A stretch of DNA of 49,638 bases from PBB1 sp040400875. Its GTDB lineage: Bacteria; Pseudomonadota; Gammaproteobacteria; Burkholderiales; Burkholderiaceae_C. A program made the translations under genes and the position numbers. The stretch covers positions 1 to 49,638 of the forward strand of contig JBBAPK010000016.1 of assembly GCA_040400875.1 (NCBI GenBank). The letters run 5' to 3'. Positions 16,485 through 25,084 of the stretch are shown in pieces; positions within the stretch are counted from its first letter, which is position 1; every line of letters starts with the position of its first letter. Below the pieces are notes generated by a model. The model was not told the origin of the DNA, did no database searches, and saw only the letters and a program-made list of their open reading frames with translations.

Positions 16485-19058
16485 ATGAACCGACCCATCC
16501 AATCACCACGAATCACCGTCTCGGTTTGGCGCATGGCCAGCCGCCAGCTGGCGCGCGACTTTCGCGCTGGCGAGTTGCGCTTGCTGCTGGTGGCGGTGAG
16601 CCTGGCGGTGGCCGCGCTCACGGCGGTGGGCTTTTTTGCCGATCGCATCCATGGCGGGCTGACACGCGACGCGGCGCAACTGCTGGGCGGCGACGTGGTG
16701 GTCGTCAGCGATCAGCCAACGCCAAGCGCGGTGGTCGAGCGCGCACGCGCGCTGGGTCTGGCCAGCGCCACGACGACGGTGTTTCCCACCATGGGCCGCG
16801 CGAGCGACAGCCAAGGCGGCGGCTCGCGGCTGATCACCTTGAAGGCGGTCAGCTCGAGCTATCCAATGCGCGGAAAACTCAGCGTGAGCACCGGCGAAGG
16901 CCAGCCTGCGGAATCGGTGGCGCAAGCACCGCAGCCGGGCACCGCCTGGGTCGAAAAAGCGACGCTTGATGCCCTGAGCCTGAAGGTGGGCGATCCCATC
17001 TTGCTCGGCGATGCGGCCTTGCAGATTTCGCGCTTGATCCTCACCGAGCCCGACCGTGGCGCTGGCTTCTTGAGTTTTTCGCCGCGGGTGCTGATCAACC
17101 AGGCCGATCTGGCGTCCACCGGCCTGGTTCAGCCGGCCAGCCGCGTGACGTACCGGCTGATCGTGGCGGGCACAGACCGCAGCGATGAAAAGCACGACGC
17201 TGCAGCCGTCACCGCATTCAGCGACTGGGCGACCGAACAGATCAAGGCTCGCGCGCTGCCCGGCGTGCGTCTGGAGACCTTCGAGACCGGGCGGCCCGAG
17301 ATGAGCCAGACGCTGGACCGCGCCGAGAAGTTTCTCAACCTGGTGGCCTTGCTGGCCGCGCTGCTGGCCGCAGTGGCGGTGGGCATCGCCTCGCGCGATT
17401 TCGCCAGCCGCCACCTTGACGATTGCGCCGTCTTGCGCGTGCTGGGTCAGTCGCAGCGCACGATTGCTCTGCAGTACCTGATCGAGTTCGCGCTGGTCGG
17501 CCTGTTGGCCAGTGTGGTCGGCGTGCTGCTGGGATTTGGCGTGCATCACGTGTTCGTGTGGCTGCTGTCCGGGTTGGTGGCGGTGAGCCTGCCGGCCGCG
17601 TCGTGGTGGCCGGCGCTGTTCGGCGTGGGCGTGGGGTTCACGCTGCTCATGGGCTTTGGCTTGCCGCCGGTGCTGCAACTGGCGCGGGTGCCGCCGCTGC
17701 GGGTGATACGCCGCGAGGTGGGCGCACTCAAGCCCGCGTCGCTGGCGGTGCTGCTGGCCGGCGTGGGTGGTTTTTCGGCGCTGCTGCTGGGCGTGTCGTC
17801 CGACATCAAGCTGGGGCTGATCGCGGTGGGCGGTTTTGCCGCAGCGATTGCGATGTTCGCGCTGCTGAGTGCGGCCGCCGTGTGGCTGCTGCGCCGTGCG
17901 GTGCCCGAATCGAGCGCGCCGCGCTGGCTGGTGCTGGCCACTCGGCAGATCGCGGCACGCCCGGCCTTTGCGGTGCTGCAGGTGTCAGCGCTCAGCGTGG
18001 GGCTGCTCGCGTTGGTGCTGCTGGTGCTGCTGCGCACCGACCTCATCGACAGCTGGCGGCAGGCCACGCCGCCCGATGCGCCCAACCGCTTCGTGATCAA
18101 TGTGCAGCCCGATCAGGCCGACGCCTTCAAGGCCAATTTGCAGTCTTCCGGCGTGACGCAGTACGACTGGTACCCCATGGTGCGCGCTCGCCTGGTCGAG
18201 ATCAACGGCGTCAAGGTCACAGCCGACTCGGTCCAGGGCGAGCGCGCCAAGCGGCTCGTCGAGCGCGAGCTCAATCTCAGCTACACGCGCGACTTGCCGC
18301 TGCACAACGATCTCGCGGGCGGGCGCTGGGTGAGCGACGAGCCGGGGGCGATCAGCGTCGAATCGGGCATGGCCGAAACCTTCGGCCTGAAGCTGGGTGA
18401 CACCATGCTGTTCGATCTGGCCGGCCAGCCTGTGGCCGCTCGCATCACCAGCTTGCGCAAGGTCGACTGGGGATCGATGCGCGTCAATTTCTTCGTGCTG
18501 TTTCCCGGCAAGCCGTCCGAGGAAGCGCCCCACACCTTTGTTGCGGCGTTTCGGGCGCCGAGCGCAGCGGCCGAATTCGACCGCGCGCTGCTGCAGCAGT
18601 TTCCCAACCTCACCAATGTCGACGTCTCAGCTTCGATCGCACAGGTCCAGGGCGTGCTCGATCAGGTGATCGGTGCGGTCGAGTTCTTGTTCTTGTTTAC
18701 GCTGGCAGCCGGTCTGGTGGTGCTGTTTGCGGCGGTCACCGCCACGCGGGAGGCACGCTCGCGAGAGTTCGCGGTGATGCGCGCGCTGGGCGCCAGCGGC
18801 AAGCTGCTGGCGCAGGTTCAACGTGCCGAACTGCTGGGTGTGGGCGCGCTGGCCGGGGTGCTCGCCTCGCTCGCGGCTTCGGCCATCGGCTGGGTGCTGG
18901 CCAACCAGGTGTTCGCCTTCAACTGGAACCCATCGCCGCTGGTGCCGCTGCTCGGCGGTGTCGCCGGTGCGCTGCTGTCGCTGGCTGCGGGCTGGTGGGG
19001 ATTGCGCGACGTGCTGCGCCGTCCGGTGGTCGAGACCCTGCGCCAGGCGGCGCAGTGA
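16485..19058 (+). CDS. Large FtsX-family ABC transporter permease (YbbP-like)
   Basis: The 857-residue membrane protein has the double MacB/FtsX layout of YbbP-type permeases: an N-terminal transmembrane segment (LRLLLVAVSLAVAALTAVGFF), a periplasmic domain, a cluster of helices around residues 285-500, a second periplasmic domain, and a C-terminal FtsX core (FLFLFTLAAGLVVLFAAVTA, FAVMRALGAS). Such proteins act with a small LolD/YbbA-like ATPase, often beside an esterase; neither is next to this gene. Its 3' end converges on the peroxidase gene with a 24-base gap. The substrate is unknown. Confidence 0.88.
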   Translation: MNRPIQSPRITVSVWRMASRQLARDFRAGELRLLLVAVSLAVAALTAVGFFADRIHGGLTRDAAQLLGGDVVVVSDQPTPSAVVERARALGLASATTTVFPTMGRASDSQGGGSRLITLKAVSSSYPMRGKLSVSTGEGQPAESVAQAPQPGTAWVEKATLDALSLKVGDPILLGDAALQISRLILTEPDRGAGFLSFSPRVLINQADLASTGLVQPASRVTYRLIVAGTDRSDEKHDAAAVTAFSDWATEQIKARALPGVRLETFETGRPEMSQTLDRAEKFLNLVALLAALLAAVAVGIASRDFASRHLDDCAVLRVLGQSQRTIALQYLIEFALVGLLASVVGVLLGFGVHHVFVWLLSGLVAVSLPAASWWPALFGVGVGFTLLMGFGLPPVLQLARVPPLRVIRREVGALKPASLAVLLAGVGGFSALLLGVSSDIKLGLIAVGGFAAAIAMFALLSAAAVWLLRRAVPESSAPRWLVLATRQIAARPAFAVLQVSALSVGLLALVLLVLLRTDLIDSWRQATPPDAPNRFVINVQPDQADAFKANLQSSGVTQYDWYPMVRARLVEINGVKVTADSVQGERAKRLVERELNLSYTRDLPLHNDLAGGRWVSDEPGAISVESGMAETFGLKLGDTMLFDLAGQPVAARITSLRKVDWGSMRVNFFVLFPGKPSEEAPHTFVAAFRAPSAAAEFDRALLQQFPNLTNVDVSASIAQVQGVLDQVIGAVEFLFLFTLAAGLVVLFAAVTATREARSREFAVMRALGASGKLLAQVQRAELLGVGALAGVLASLAASAIGWVLANQVFAFNWNPSPLVPLLGGVAGALLSLAAGWWGLRDVLRRPVVETLRQAAQ

Positions 19059-19082
19059 TCTCGGTGCCGAAGCAGGCTGGTC

Positions 19083-20342
19083 TTACTGCTTGAACGGGTT
19101 GCCAAAGCGTGCGTCGGTGCGCAGCGTCGGGTCGTCCAGCGTCTTCAGGAAAGCCACCAGTGCGGCCTTGTCGGTGGCCGACATGTTGGGCACGCGCACA
19201 TTGCCGTCGCGCGTTTTCAGCCGGTTGTCGAGAGCCGGGCCGTTCTTGACGTTGAGGTTGTAGAAGTCAACTACCTGCTCGAACGTGGTGAAGCGCCCGT
19301 CATGCATCATGGGTTGGCCCGGCGAGAGGCTCTTGAGCGACGGTGACTTGAACACACGCGTCTCGCCCGCATCGAGTCCGTTGGAGCGAGAGTTGGGCGC
19401 CAGCGCAAAGGTCGGTGGCTGGTGGCAGCCAGCGCATCCCAAGCCGCCGTTGTTGCCGGCGTTCATGAACAGCCGCCGGCCGAGGTTTTCCTGGGCACTC
19501 AGGGTGGGCACATCAAGGCTCAGGCCCTTGTCGGCCAGTGCCGCGTTGTAGGTTCGGGCATATCCCTGATCCCAGCGGCTGCCCGTGGAGACCATGCTGC
19601 GCTCGAACTGCGCCAGCGCGAGCTGGATGCGTGATTCGGTGATGGCCGCATCGCCATACACGGCCCTGAAGAGTTCGGGGTAGTAGGGCAGGCCCTGCAT
19701 CTTGACGAGCAGCGCGTTGATGCCGCCGTTGCTCGCATCAAAGCCCATCTCGATCGGGTCCTGAATCGGCTGCGTGGCCTGAGCTTCGACGCTGGCCGCG
19801 CGCTTGTCCCAGAACATCGACCCGTCGCGGTAGAACGCGATGTTGGCCAGGCCCATGGCGTGGGCCGTGCCGTTGATGCCCGAGAAGCCTTTGCTGAACT
19901 GCGTGGTGGCCGAAAAGCCATTGGCCGGCTGGTGGCAGGTGCTGCAGGCCACGGTGTTGTTCACGCTCAGTCGCTTGTCCCAAAACAGCACCCGACCGAG
20001 CGTGGCGCCCTTGTCGGTGATGCGGTTATTGGCCGGTGTGTTGCCGCCTTGCAGTACCTGCGCGTCGTAGAAGGCCGGCAGCGTGACCGTGGCGTACCTG
20101 GCCGGCGCGTTGATGTCGATGTTCAGGTATTGCGCAATCACCGACGCTGCGGGTGCAGGTGCAGGTGCAGGTGCAGGTGCAGGTGCAGGTGCAGGTGCAG
20201 GTGCAGGGGCTCGTGCCGGCGCCGGCGCGGGCGCAACCGGCCTGGGCTTGGGCGGTGGCGGCGGTGGATTGGCGGCAAGCACCGAATGTCCCGCCAGAGC
20301 GGCGGTGGACGCGATCAACAAGCGAATGAGCAAGGTCTTCAT
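19083..20342 (-). CDS. Diheme cytochrome c peroxidase / MauG family protein
   Basis: The 419-residue protein has a signal peptide (MKTLLIRLLIASTAALAGHSVLA), then an unusually long Pro-Ala linker (about residues 26-66), then a CcpA/MauG-type domain with two heme motifs, CSTCH near residue 132 and CAGCH near 302. Flanking signatures such as LGRVLFWDKRLSVNNTVAC, FWDKRA, and MHDGRFTTFEQVVDFYN fit the family. Bacterial CCPs reduce hydrogen peroxide in the periplasm with electrons from small cytochromes; MauG relatives do other oxidations, so the exact reaction is open. The ATG at 20342 follows a GGGAGA ribosome-binding site and starts the signal peptide. A c-di-GMP-type riboswitch lies in the leader. 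Confidence 0.9.
   Translation of the reverse strand: MKTLLIRLLIASTAALAGHSVLAANPPPPPPKPRPVAPAPAPARAPAPAPAPAPAPAPAPAPAPAASVIAQYLNIDINAPARYATVTLPAFYDAQVLQGGNTPANNRITDKGATLGRVLFWDKRLSVNNTVACSTCHQPANGFSATTQFSKGFSGINGTAHAMGLANIAFYRDGSMFWDKRAASVEAQATQPIQDPIEMGFDASNGGINALLVKMQGLPYYPELFRAVYGDAAITESRIQLALAQFERSMVSTGSRWDQGYARTYNAALADKGLSLDVPTLSAQENLGRRLFMNAGNNGGLGCAGCHQPPTFALAPNSRSNGLDAGETRVFKSPSLKSLSPGQPMMHDGRFTTFEQVVDFYNLNVKNGPALDNRLKTRDGNVRVPNMSATDKAALVAFLKTLDDPTLRTDARFGNPFKQ
20155..20208. repeat. Hexanucleotide tandem repeat GCAGGT, nine units
   Basis: Eight perfect GCAGGT units are followed by one GCAGGG unit, inside the peroxidase gene. On the coding strand they encode the Pro-Ala linker. The unit is two codons long, so copy-number slippage changes linker length without breaking the frame. 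Confidence 0.95.
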
Positions 20343-20381
20343 GGCGATCTCCCGTACAAAAAAAGCAGGGCGAATCGCCAT
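20341..20381 (-). promoter_or_regulatory. Candidate riboswitch expression platform masking the start codon
   Basis: On the minus-strand RNA, ATGGCGAT (20381-20374) is the exact complement of ATCGCCAT (20348-20341), which spans the start codon and the bases after the GGGAGA ribosome-binding site. The same upstream segment can instead form a small GGCG-ATT-CGCC hairpin followed after four bases by seven T residues. The two foldings exclude each other, which is what a riboswitch platform needs. Which fold is favoured by ligand cannot be read from sequence. Confidence 0.5.
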
Positions 20382-20408
20382 GGAGCGCCAGGGCTGATGC
20401 CGGTGCTC

Positions 20409-20501
20409 CACTTTGCGGCCCCGCTGTCTTGGCTCGTGAGAGCTTTAGACCGGAGGCTTTGCGACCCCGACTTTCGTGCGGGTGTGCCCTGTTGCTAAGC
20501 G
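20409..20501 (-). ncRNA. GEMM-I cyclic-di-GMP riboswitch aptamer
   Basis: The minus strand carries the conserved GEMM-I core in order: ACAGGGC (20492-20486), a stem with a GAAA tetraloop, CGCAAAGCC, TCCGG then a CTAAA receptor-like bulge, a GCTC/GAGC hairpin, and CAGCGGGG. Closing stem P1 forms between CGCTTAGC (20501-20494) and GCAAAGTG (20416-20409) with one A-A mismatch. The base equivalent to G20 of the Vibrio Vc2 aptamer is G (20488), the c-di-GMP-preferring state; cGAMP-selective variants carry A there. The aptamer sits about 70 bases upstream of the peroxidase start codon and is intact by eye. Confidence 0.9.
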
Positions 20502-20518
20502 TCAGTCTCTCACCGAGT

Positions 20519-20547
20519 TGTATCGCCGTGTGTGACGTTTGCGTCAC
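20519..20547 (-). promoter_or_regulatory. Candidate promoter with overlapping inverted repeat upstream of riboswitch
   Basis: On the minus strand GTGACG (20547-20542) and GATACA (20524-20519) are 17 bases apart, a possible -35/-10 pair that would start transcription just before the aptamer's P1 stem. The -35 overlaps a perfect inverted repeat, GTGACG/CGTCAC with a four-base centre at 20532-20547, which could be an operator. The -10 is a poor match to consensus. Confidence 0.35.
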
Positions 20548-20624
20548 GTTGAGAACGCCACACGCAAAGGTGTGCACTACTCGTCGAAACTAGATGCGGT
20601 TGCCGCTGGGCAGCCGCATCGGGC

Positions 20625-22748
20625 TCAGAAGGTTTCCCAGTCGTCGGTGCCTGTCTTGGCCGCTGGGCTGGCAGCCAGCTGCGCCGGTGGCGTGGCCTTG
20701 AAGGCCGGCCGCACCACATTCGTCGCGCGGTTCGCGCCGCGCCGGTCCGAGTGGGCAGGCATGGTCTTCGATGCCTTGGCCGCTGTGTGTGCCGGTGCCG
20801 CGCTCTTGGCGTAGGCATCGCCGCGTGACAGCTTGAACACCGCCACCGCATCGACGAGTTGCTGGGCCTGTGCGTTGAGGCTTTCGGCCGCTGCCGCGCT
20901 TTCTTCGACCAGCGCGGCGTTTTGCTGGGTGGTCTGGTCCATCTGCGTGACGGCTTCACCGACCTGGCTCACGCCCAGGCTTTGCTCGGTGCTCGCGGCA
21001 CTGATCTCTCCCATGATGTCGGTCACGCGGCGGATCGATGTGACCACTTCGGTCATCGTGGCACCGGCCTGATCGACCAGCACCGTGCCCTGGTCGACGC
21101 GCTCGACGCTGGCCTTGATCAGAATCTTGATTTCCTTGGCGGCATCGGCCGAGCGCTGTGCGAGGTTGCGCACCTCTGAGGCCACCACCGCAAAGCCGCG
21201 GCCCTGCTCGCCGGCACGTGCGGCCTCAACGGCTGCGTTGAGCGCCAGGATGTTGGTCTGGAAGGCGATGCCGTCGATCACGCTGATGATGTCGGCGATG
21301 CGCTTGGAGCTGGCGTTGATGCCCTTCATGGTGTCAACCACCTGAGCGACCACCTCGCCGCCCTGGATGGCCACGCTCGACGCGTTGGTGGCGAGCTGGT
21401 TGGCCTGACGCGCGTTGTCGGCGTTTTGCTTGACGGTGCCCGACAGCTCTTCCATCGACGATGCGGTTTGCTGCAGCGCCGAGGCCTGTTGTTCGGTGCG
21501 ACCCGACAGGTCCTGATTGCCCTGGGCGATCTGGGCGCTGGCGATGGCCACGCTTTCGGCATTGCTGCGCACCGATGACACGACTGAGGCCAGGCCGGCG
21601 TTCATGGCACCGAGCGAGCGCAGCAGCGAGCCGATCTCGTCGCGCCCCGCATCTGGCACGGTGGTGGTGAGGTCGCCTGCCGCCACGGCGTCAGCAAGCT
21701 TCGCGGCGAGTTGCACCGACGCGGTGATGGTGCGGGCAATCGTCCACATGATCCATGCGGCCAGGCTGGCCAGCAGCGCGATGCTCACGGCCATGAAGAT
21801 CAGGTGGTCATTGGCTGCCACGACGCCTCGCTGCAATTCCTTGTCGAGCTCGCCCATCGAGGTGTCGATCAGCGTGTACTGCTGATCGATCGTGGTGGAC
21901 AGGGCGGCGAAGTAGCTGCCCGCGGTCATGTCCAGTTTCTCGGGGCTCAGGATCTTGTCGTGGATGAGCTTGAACGCGTCGTCGGTGCCCGAGAGCATCG
22001 CCGCCAGCGGGCCGGCGAGCGCGGCTTGCAGCGGGTCATTGCCGTCGACAGCCAGCGCCAGGCTCTTGCGCACCTTGTCCACACGGGTTTGCGCGATGTC
22101 GATCAGCGCATCCACCCTGGCTTTGTCTGCGGGGGTGGCCTCTGCGCGAGTCAGCAGCACGGCGCCGCGGCCACGCAACTCGCCCATGGCTTCGGTCAAT
22201 TGGGGCAGGTCGTTGAGCACTGCCGTTTGCAGGAAGTAGCCCGAGGCTGCTGGATGCAGCACGATGCCTGAGCTGTTGGCCACATCGTCGAGTGCGCCGA
22301 GCTGGTCGTGGATGAGCGCGGTGTGCTGCACGAAGCTTTGTGGCCCATCAATGCCCTTGCTGGCGATGGCGCCCGACAGCTCGGACCACTGCCGTGCCAT
22401 GTGCGTGAAGGTGGCGGTGAGCTTGGCGTCGCCAAGGGCTGCTGCCGACGCTTGTGCCTTGGCAAAAGCCGAGGTGACCTCGGCCTGCTTGGACTGGCGC
22501 TTGTCGGCCGCTTCGGCGTTGCCGGCCAGCGCGCTCGCGGACAGGCCGCGGTGCTGCTGCATCAGCTGGATCAGCTTCAGCGAGTCGGTGGCCGGCTCGA
22601 TGCCTGAGAGCTCTTGCTTGGCAAAGTCGCGCAGATCCATTTCGGAGCGCACGACCATGGACGCCGGAATCGCCAGCAGCAGCATCGCGATGACGGCGAT
22701 GAGCATGAACTTTTGCGACAGCTTGAGATTGCGAATGATCGAATCCAT
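20625..22748 (-). CDS. Methyl-accepting chemotaxis protein with large periplasmic domain
   Basis: The 707-residue receptor has TM1 near residues 14-32, a periplasmic domain of about 270 residues, TM2 (IFMAVSIALLASLAAWIMW), a HAMP domain, and the cytoplasmic signalling domain with the hairpin-tip sequence IDGIAFQTNILALNAAVEAARAGEQGRGFAVVA (quoted here only as the region near residue 500). The periplasmic part has an HRGLSASALAG element reminiscent of NIT-type nitrate/nitrite sensing domains; the ligand is unproven. It ends in DDWETF, close to the NWETF tail that tethers CheR and CheB in enteric receptors. It lies 25 bases after cheW. Confidence 0.92.
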   Translation of the reverse strand: MDSIIRNLKLSQKFMLIAVIAMLLLAIPASMVVRSEMDLRDFAKQELSGIEPATDSLKLIQLMQQHRGLSASALAGNAEAADKRQSKQAEVTSAFAKAQASAAALGDAKLTATFTHMARQWSELSGAIASKGIDGPQSFVQHTALIHDQLGALDDVANSSGIVLHPAASGYFLQTAVLNDLPQLTEAMGELRGRGAVLLTRAEATPADKARVDALIDIAQTRVDKVRKSLALAVDGNDPLQAALAGPLAAMLSGTDDAFKLIHDKILSPEKLDMTAGSYFAALSTTIDQQYTLIDTSMGELDKELQRGVVAANDHLIFMAVSIALLASLAAWIMWTIARTITASVQLAAKLADAVAAGDLTTTVPDAGRDEIGSLLRSLGAMNAGLASVVSSVRSNAESVAIASAQIAQGNQDLSGRTEQQASALQQTASSMEELSGTVKQNADNARQANQLATNASSVAIQGGEVVAQVVDTMKGINASSKRIADIISVIDGIAFQTNILALNAAVEAARAGEQGRGFAVVASEVRNLAQRSADAAKEIKILIKASVERVDQGTVLVDQAGATMTEVVTSIRRVTDIMGEISAASTEQSLGVSQVGEAVTQMDQTTQQNAALVEESAAAAESLNAQAQQLVDAVAVFKLSRGDAYAKSAAPAHTAAKASKTMPAHSDRRGANRATNVVRPAFKATPPAQLAASPAAKTGTDDWETF

Positions 22749-22773
22749 GAGCGATCCTCCTTGGTTACGGGGT

Positions 22774-23298
22774 TCAGTGAACTTCGCTGATCAGGCACAT
22801 GTCGGCACTCGACATGAAGGCTTCGATGTCCATCAGGATCAGCATGCGATCGCCCACATTGCCGATGCCGGTGATGAAGCTGGTGTCGACCGACGAGGCC
22901 AGCTCGGGCGCGGCCTTGACGGCATCCTTCGAAAGTTCCAGCACGTCGCTGACCGAATCGACCACCGCACCGACCACGCGGCCGGCCACGTTGAGCACGA
23001 TGACCACGGTGAACTCGTTGTATTCGATCGTGTCGCAGCCCAGCTTCACGCGCAGATCGACGATGGGCACGATGACGCCGCGCAGGTTGACCACGCCCTT
23101 GATGAACGCAGGCGCGTTGGCAATGCGCGTGGGCGACTCATAGGAGCGGATCTCTTGCACCCGCAGGATGTCGATGCCGTACTCCTCGGCGCCCAAGCGG
23201 AAGGTCAGGAACTCGCCGCCGTGGTGCAGCGCCTTGGCGGCGTTTTCGCGGGCGGCGGCTTCTTTGGCCACGTGGTGGGCATCGGTGATCATGTTCAT
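22774..23298 (-). CDS. cheW: Chemotaxis coupling protein CheW
   Basis: CheW links receptors to the kinase CheA. The 174-residue protein has the conserved CheW fold: FLTFRLGAEEYGIDILRVQEI, PAFIKGVVNLRGVIVPIVDLR, then VVIVLNVAGRVVGAVVDSVSDVL. The ATG at 23298 has an AAGGA ribosome-binding site just upstream; the open frame before it is a Pro/His-rich shadow of the MCP gene. The N-terminus carries about 25 extra Ala-rich residues and the C-terminus about 15 beyond the core. It lies between two receptor genes on the same strand. Confidence 0.93.
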   Translation of the reverse strand: MNMITDAHHVAKEAAARENAAKALHHGGEFLTFRLGAEEYGIDILRVQEIRSYESPTRIANAPAFIKGVVNLRGVIVPIVDLRVKLGCDTIEYNEFTVVIVLNVAGRVVGAVVDSVSDVLELSKDAVKAAPELASSVDTSFITGIGNVGDRMLILMDIEAFMSSADMCLISEVH

Positions 23299-23362
23299 GG
23301 CGGTTTCCTTGCGGGCTGATGTGCGGGGTGCTCGGTGGTGATGGCGTGCTGCTGCGAGGGGC

Positions 23363-25084
23363 TCAGAAAGATTCCCAGTCGTCGGGGCGGCTGGCTTCAG
23401 ACTTGATGGGTTTGGGTGTCGGTGTGTGGGGCGGGGCCACACGGGGTGCGCTCGGCGCAGCAGATTTCGGCTTGGCCGCGCGTGCCGGTGCCTCGCCGCG
23501 TGGCTGGGTGGCGAGCGCCGTGACCGCGTGGGAGCCGTGGCTGTCCAAGCGGAAGATGCTCATCACGTCCGACAGGCGCACCGCCTGGCCCTTGAGGCTT
23601 TCGGCCGCAGCGGCTGACTGTTCGACGAGCGCGGCGTTTTGCTGCGTCATCTGGTCGAGCTGAATGACGGCGCTGTTGATCTGGCCGATGCCTTCGGATT
23701 GCTCCGAGGCGGCCGCGGTGATTTCGCCAATGATGTCGCTCACGCGCTGCACCGAGCTGACGATCTCGGCCATCGTGTGGCCGGCATTGGCGACCAGGCG
23801 CGAGCCCGATTCGACCTTGTCGACCGACGCACCGATGAGCACCTTAATCTCGCGGGCGGCTTCAGCCGAGCGGCCGGCCAGACTGCGCACTTCAGAGGCC
23901 ACCACCGCGAAGCCGCGGCCCTGTTCGCCGGCGCGGGCGGCTTCGACCGCAGCGTTGAGTGCCAGGATGTTGGTCTGGAAGGCGATGCCGTCGATCAAGC
24001 CGATGATGTCGGAGATGCGCTTGGAGCTGGTGTTGATCTCGTTCATCGTGGCGACGACTTCGGATACCACCTGCCCGCCGCGCGCGGCCACCTCGGCGGC
24101 CGATGAGGCGAGCTGCTCGGCCTGACGGGCCGATTCAGCTGACTGCCTGACGGTGCCTGTGAGCTGCTCCATCGACGAGGCGGCTTGCTGCAAATTGGAG
24201 GCGGTCTGTTCGGTGCGCCCGCTCAGGTCCTGATTGCCAGTGGCGATCTCGGCGCTGGCGGTGGTGATCGATCCGGAAGATCCGCGCACCTGACTCACCA
24301 CCTGGTGCAGCGAGCTGCGCATCTGGTCGAGCTCGCGCAGCAACTCGCCGAGTTCGTCGCCGCGGTCCGAATGCACCGGCCGCGACAGGTCGTTGTTGGC
24401 GATGGCCGATGCCACGCTCAGCGCTTGCTTGAGCGGCTGGGTGATCGAGCGGGCGGTGAACCAGGCCATGCCCATGCCGATCAGCACGCCGCCGGCCAGC
24501 AGGCCGATCAGCAGCACTTCGGTGTTGGCCAGATCGGCCGTGGCGGTGGCGAAGTTGGCGTCGCTGAGTTCGGCCTGGAACTTCTCCAGTCCCTGCACCG
24601 ACTTCACATACGAGTCTGCGGCCGGCAGCAAGGCTGAGGACACCAGCGCTGCAGCGGCTTCGTTGTCGCCTGCCTTGTGCAACTCAGCCACCTTCGTGCG
24701 CACGTCCAGAAAGATCTTGCGGCTGGCGCTGGCGTCGGCAAACAAGGCCTTGCCACGTTCGCTGACGATGGTCGCTTCCAAGGTTTTCTGGATGTCGCTG
24801 ATCTGCGCGCTGGTGGCCTTCATCATCGGATCGAAGTAGTCCATCAACGCTGCAGGGTCGGAGCTCTTGGCAATCGCCATCGATCGCGTGACGTTCAACT
24901 GCTGGTTGGCCAGCCAGGCATCGGCGAGCTTGGCGCGCTTGGCGATCTCGATGCTGGTGCGCAGCGCCTCTTCGGTATTGGCCATGCGCATGAATCCGGA
25001 CAAGGTCATCACGACCATCATCAGCAGCACGGCGGCGAATCCGATGGCCAGGCGGTTACCGATTTTCAAATTGTTGAACTTCAT
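23363..25084 (-). CDS. Methyl-accepting chemotaxis protein, four-helix-bundle sensor type
   Basis: The 573-residue receptor has TM1 (LAIGFAAVLLMMVVMTLSGF), a periplasmic domain of about 150 residues resembling 4HB_MCP sensors, TM2 (VLLIGLLAGGVLIGMGMAWF), HAMP, and a full signalling domain with the usual hairpin-tip motif near residue 370. It ends PDDWESF, again like the NWETF tether for methylation enzymes. Of two in-frame ATGs six bases apart, 25084 is chosen because AAGGGA lies about eight bases before it. A sigma-28-like promoter is visible upstream, so this gene may start its own transcript. Confidence 0.92.
   Translation of the reverse strand: MKFNNLKIGNRLAIGFAAVLLMMVVMTLSGFMRMANTEEALRTSIEIAKRAKLADAWLANQQLNVTRSMAIAKSSDPAALMDYFDPMMKATSAQISDIQKTLEATIVSERGKALFADASASRKIFLDVRTKVAELHKAGDNEAAAALVSSALLPAADSYVKSVQGLEKFQAELSDANFATATADLANTEVLLIGLLAGGVLIGMGMAWFTARSITQPLKQALSVASAIANNDLSRPVHSDRGDELGELLRELDQMRSSLHQVVSQVRGSSGSITTASAEIATGNQDLSGRTEQTASNLQQAASSMEQLTGTVRQSAESARQAEQLASSAAEVAARGGQVVSEVVATMNEINTSSKRISDIIGLIDGIAFQTNILALNAAVEAARAGEQGRGFAVVASEVRSLAGRSAEAAREIKVLIGASVDKVESGSRLVANAGHTMAEIVSSVQRVSDIIGEITAAASEQSEGIGQINSAVIQLDQMTQQNAALVEQSAAAAESLKGQAVRLSDVMSIFRLDSHGSHAVTALATQPRGEAPARAAKPKSAAPSAPRVAPPHTPTPKPIKSEASRPDDWESF

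Noticed and set aside
15385..16509. Minus-strand open frame (374 codons) opposite the HD-GYP gene
   Set aside because: No motif and complete overlap with an intact HD-GYP enzyme.
20155..20208. Short tandem units that might suggest a CRISPR or satellite array
   Set aside because: Units are six bases with no spacers and are in frame inside a coding sequence.
20409..20501. Assignment of the aptamer to the cGAMP-selective GEMM-I subtype
   Set aside because: The base equivalent to position 20 is G, not A; the c-di-GMP type is favoured, although binding has not been tested.
20532..20547. CRP/FNR-type site upstream of the riboswitch
   Set aside because: The TGTGA and TCAC halves are eight bases apart instead of six, and the repeat is better described as GTGACG/CGTCAC.
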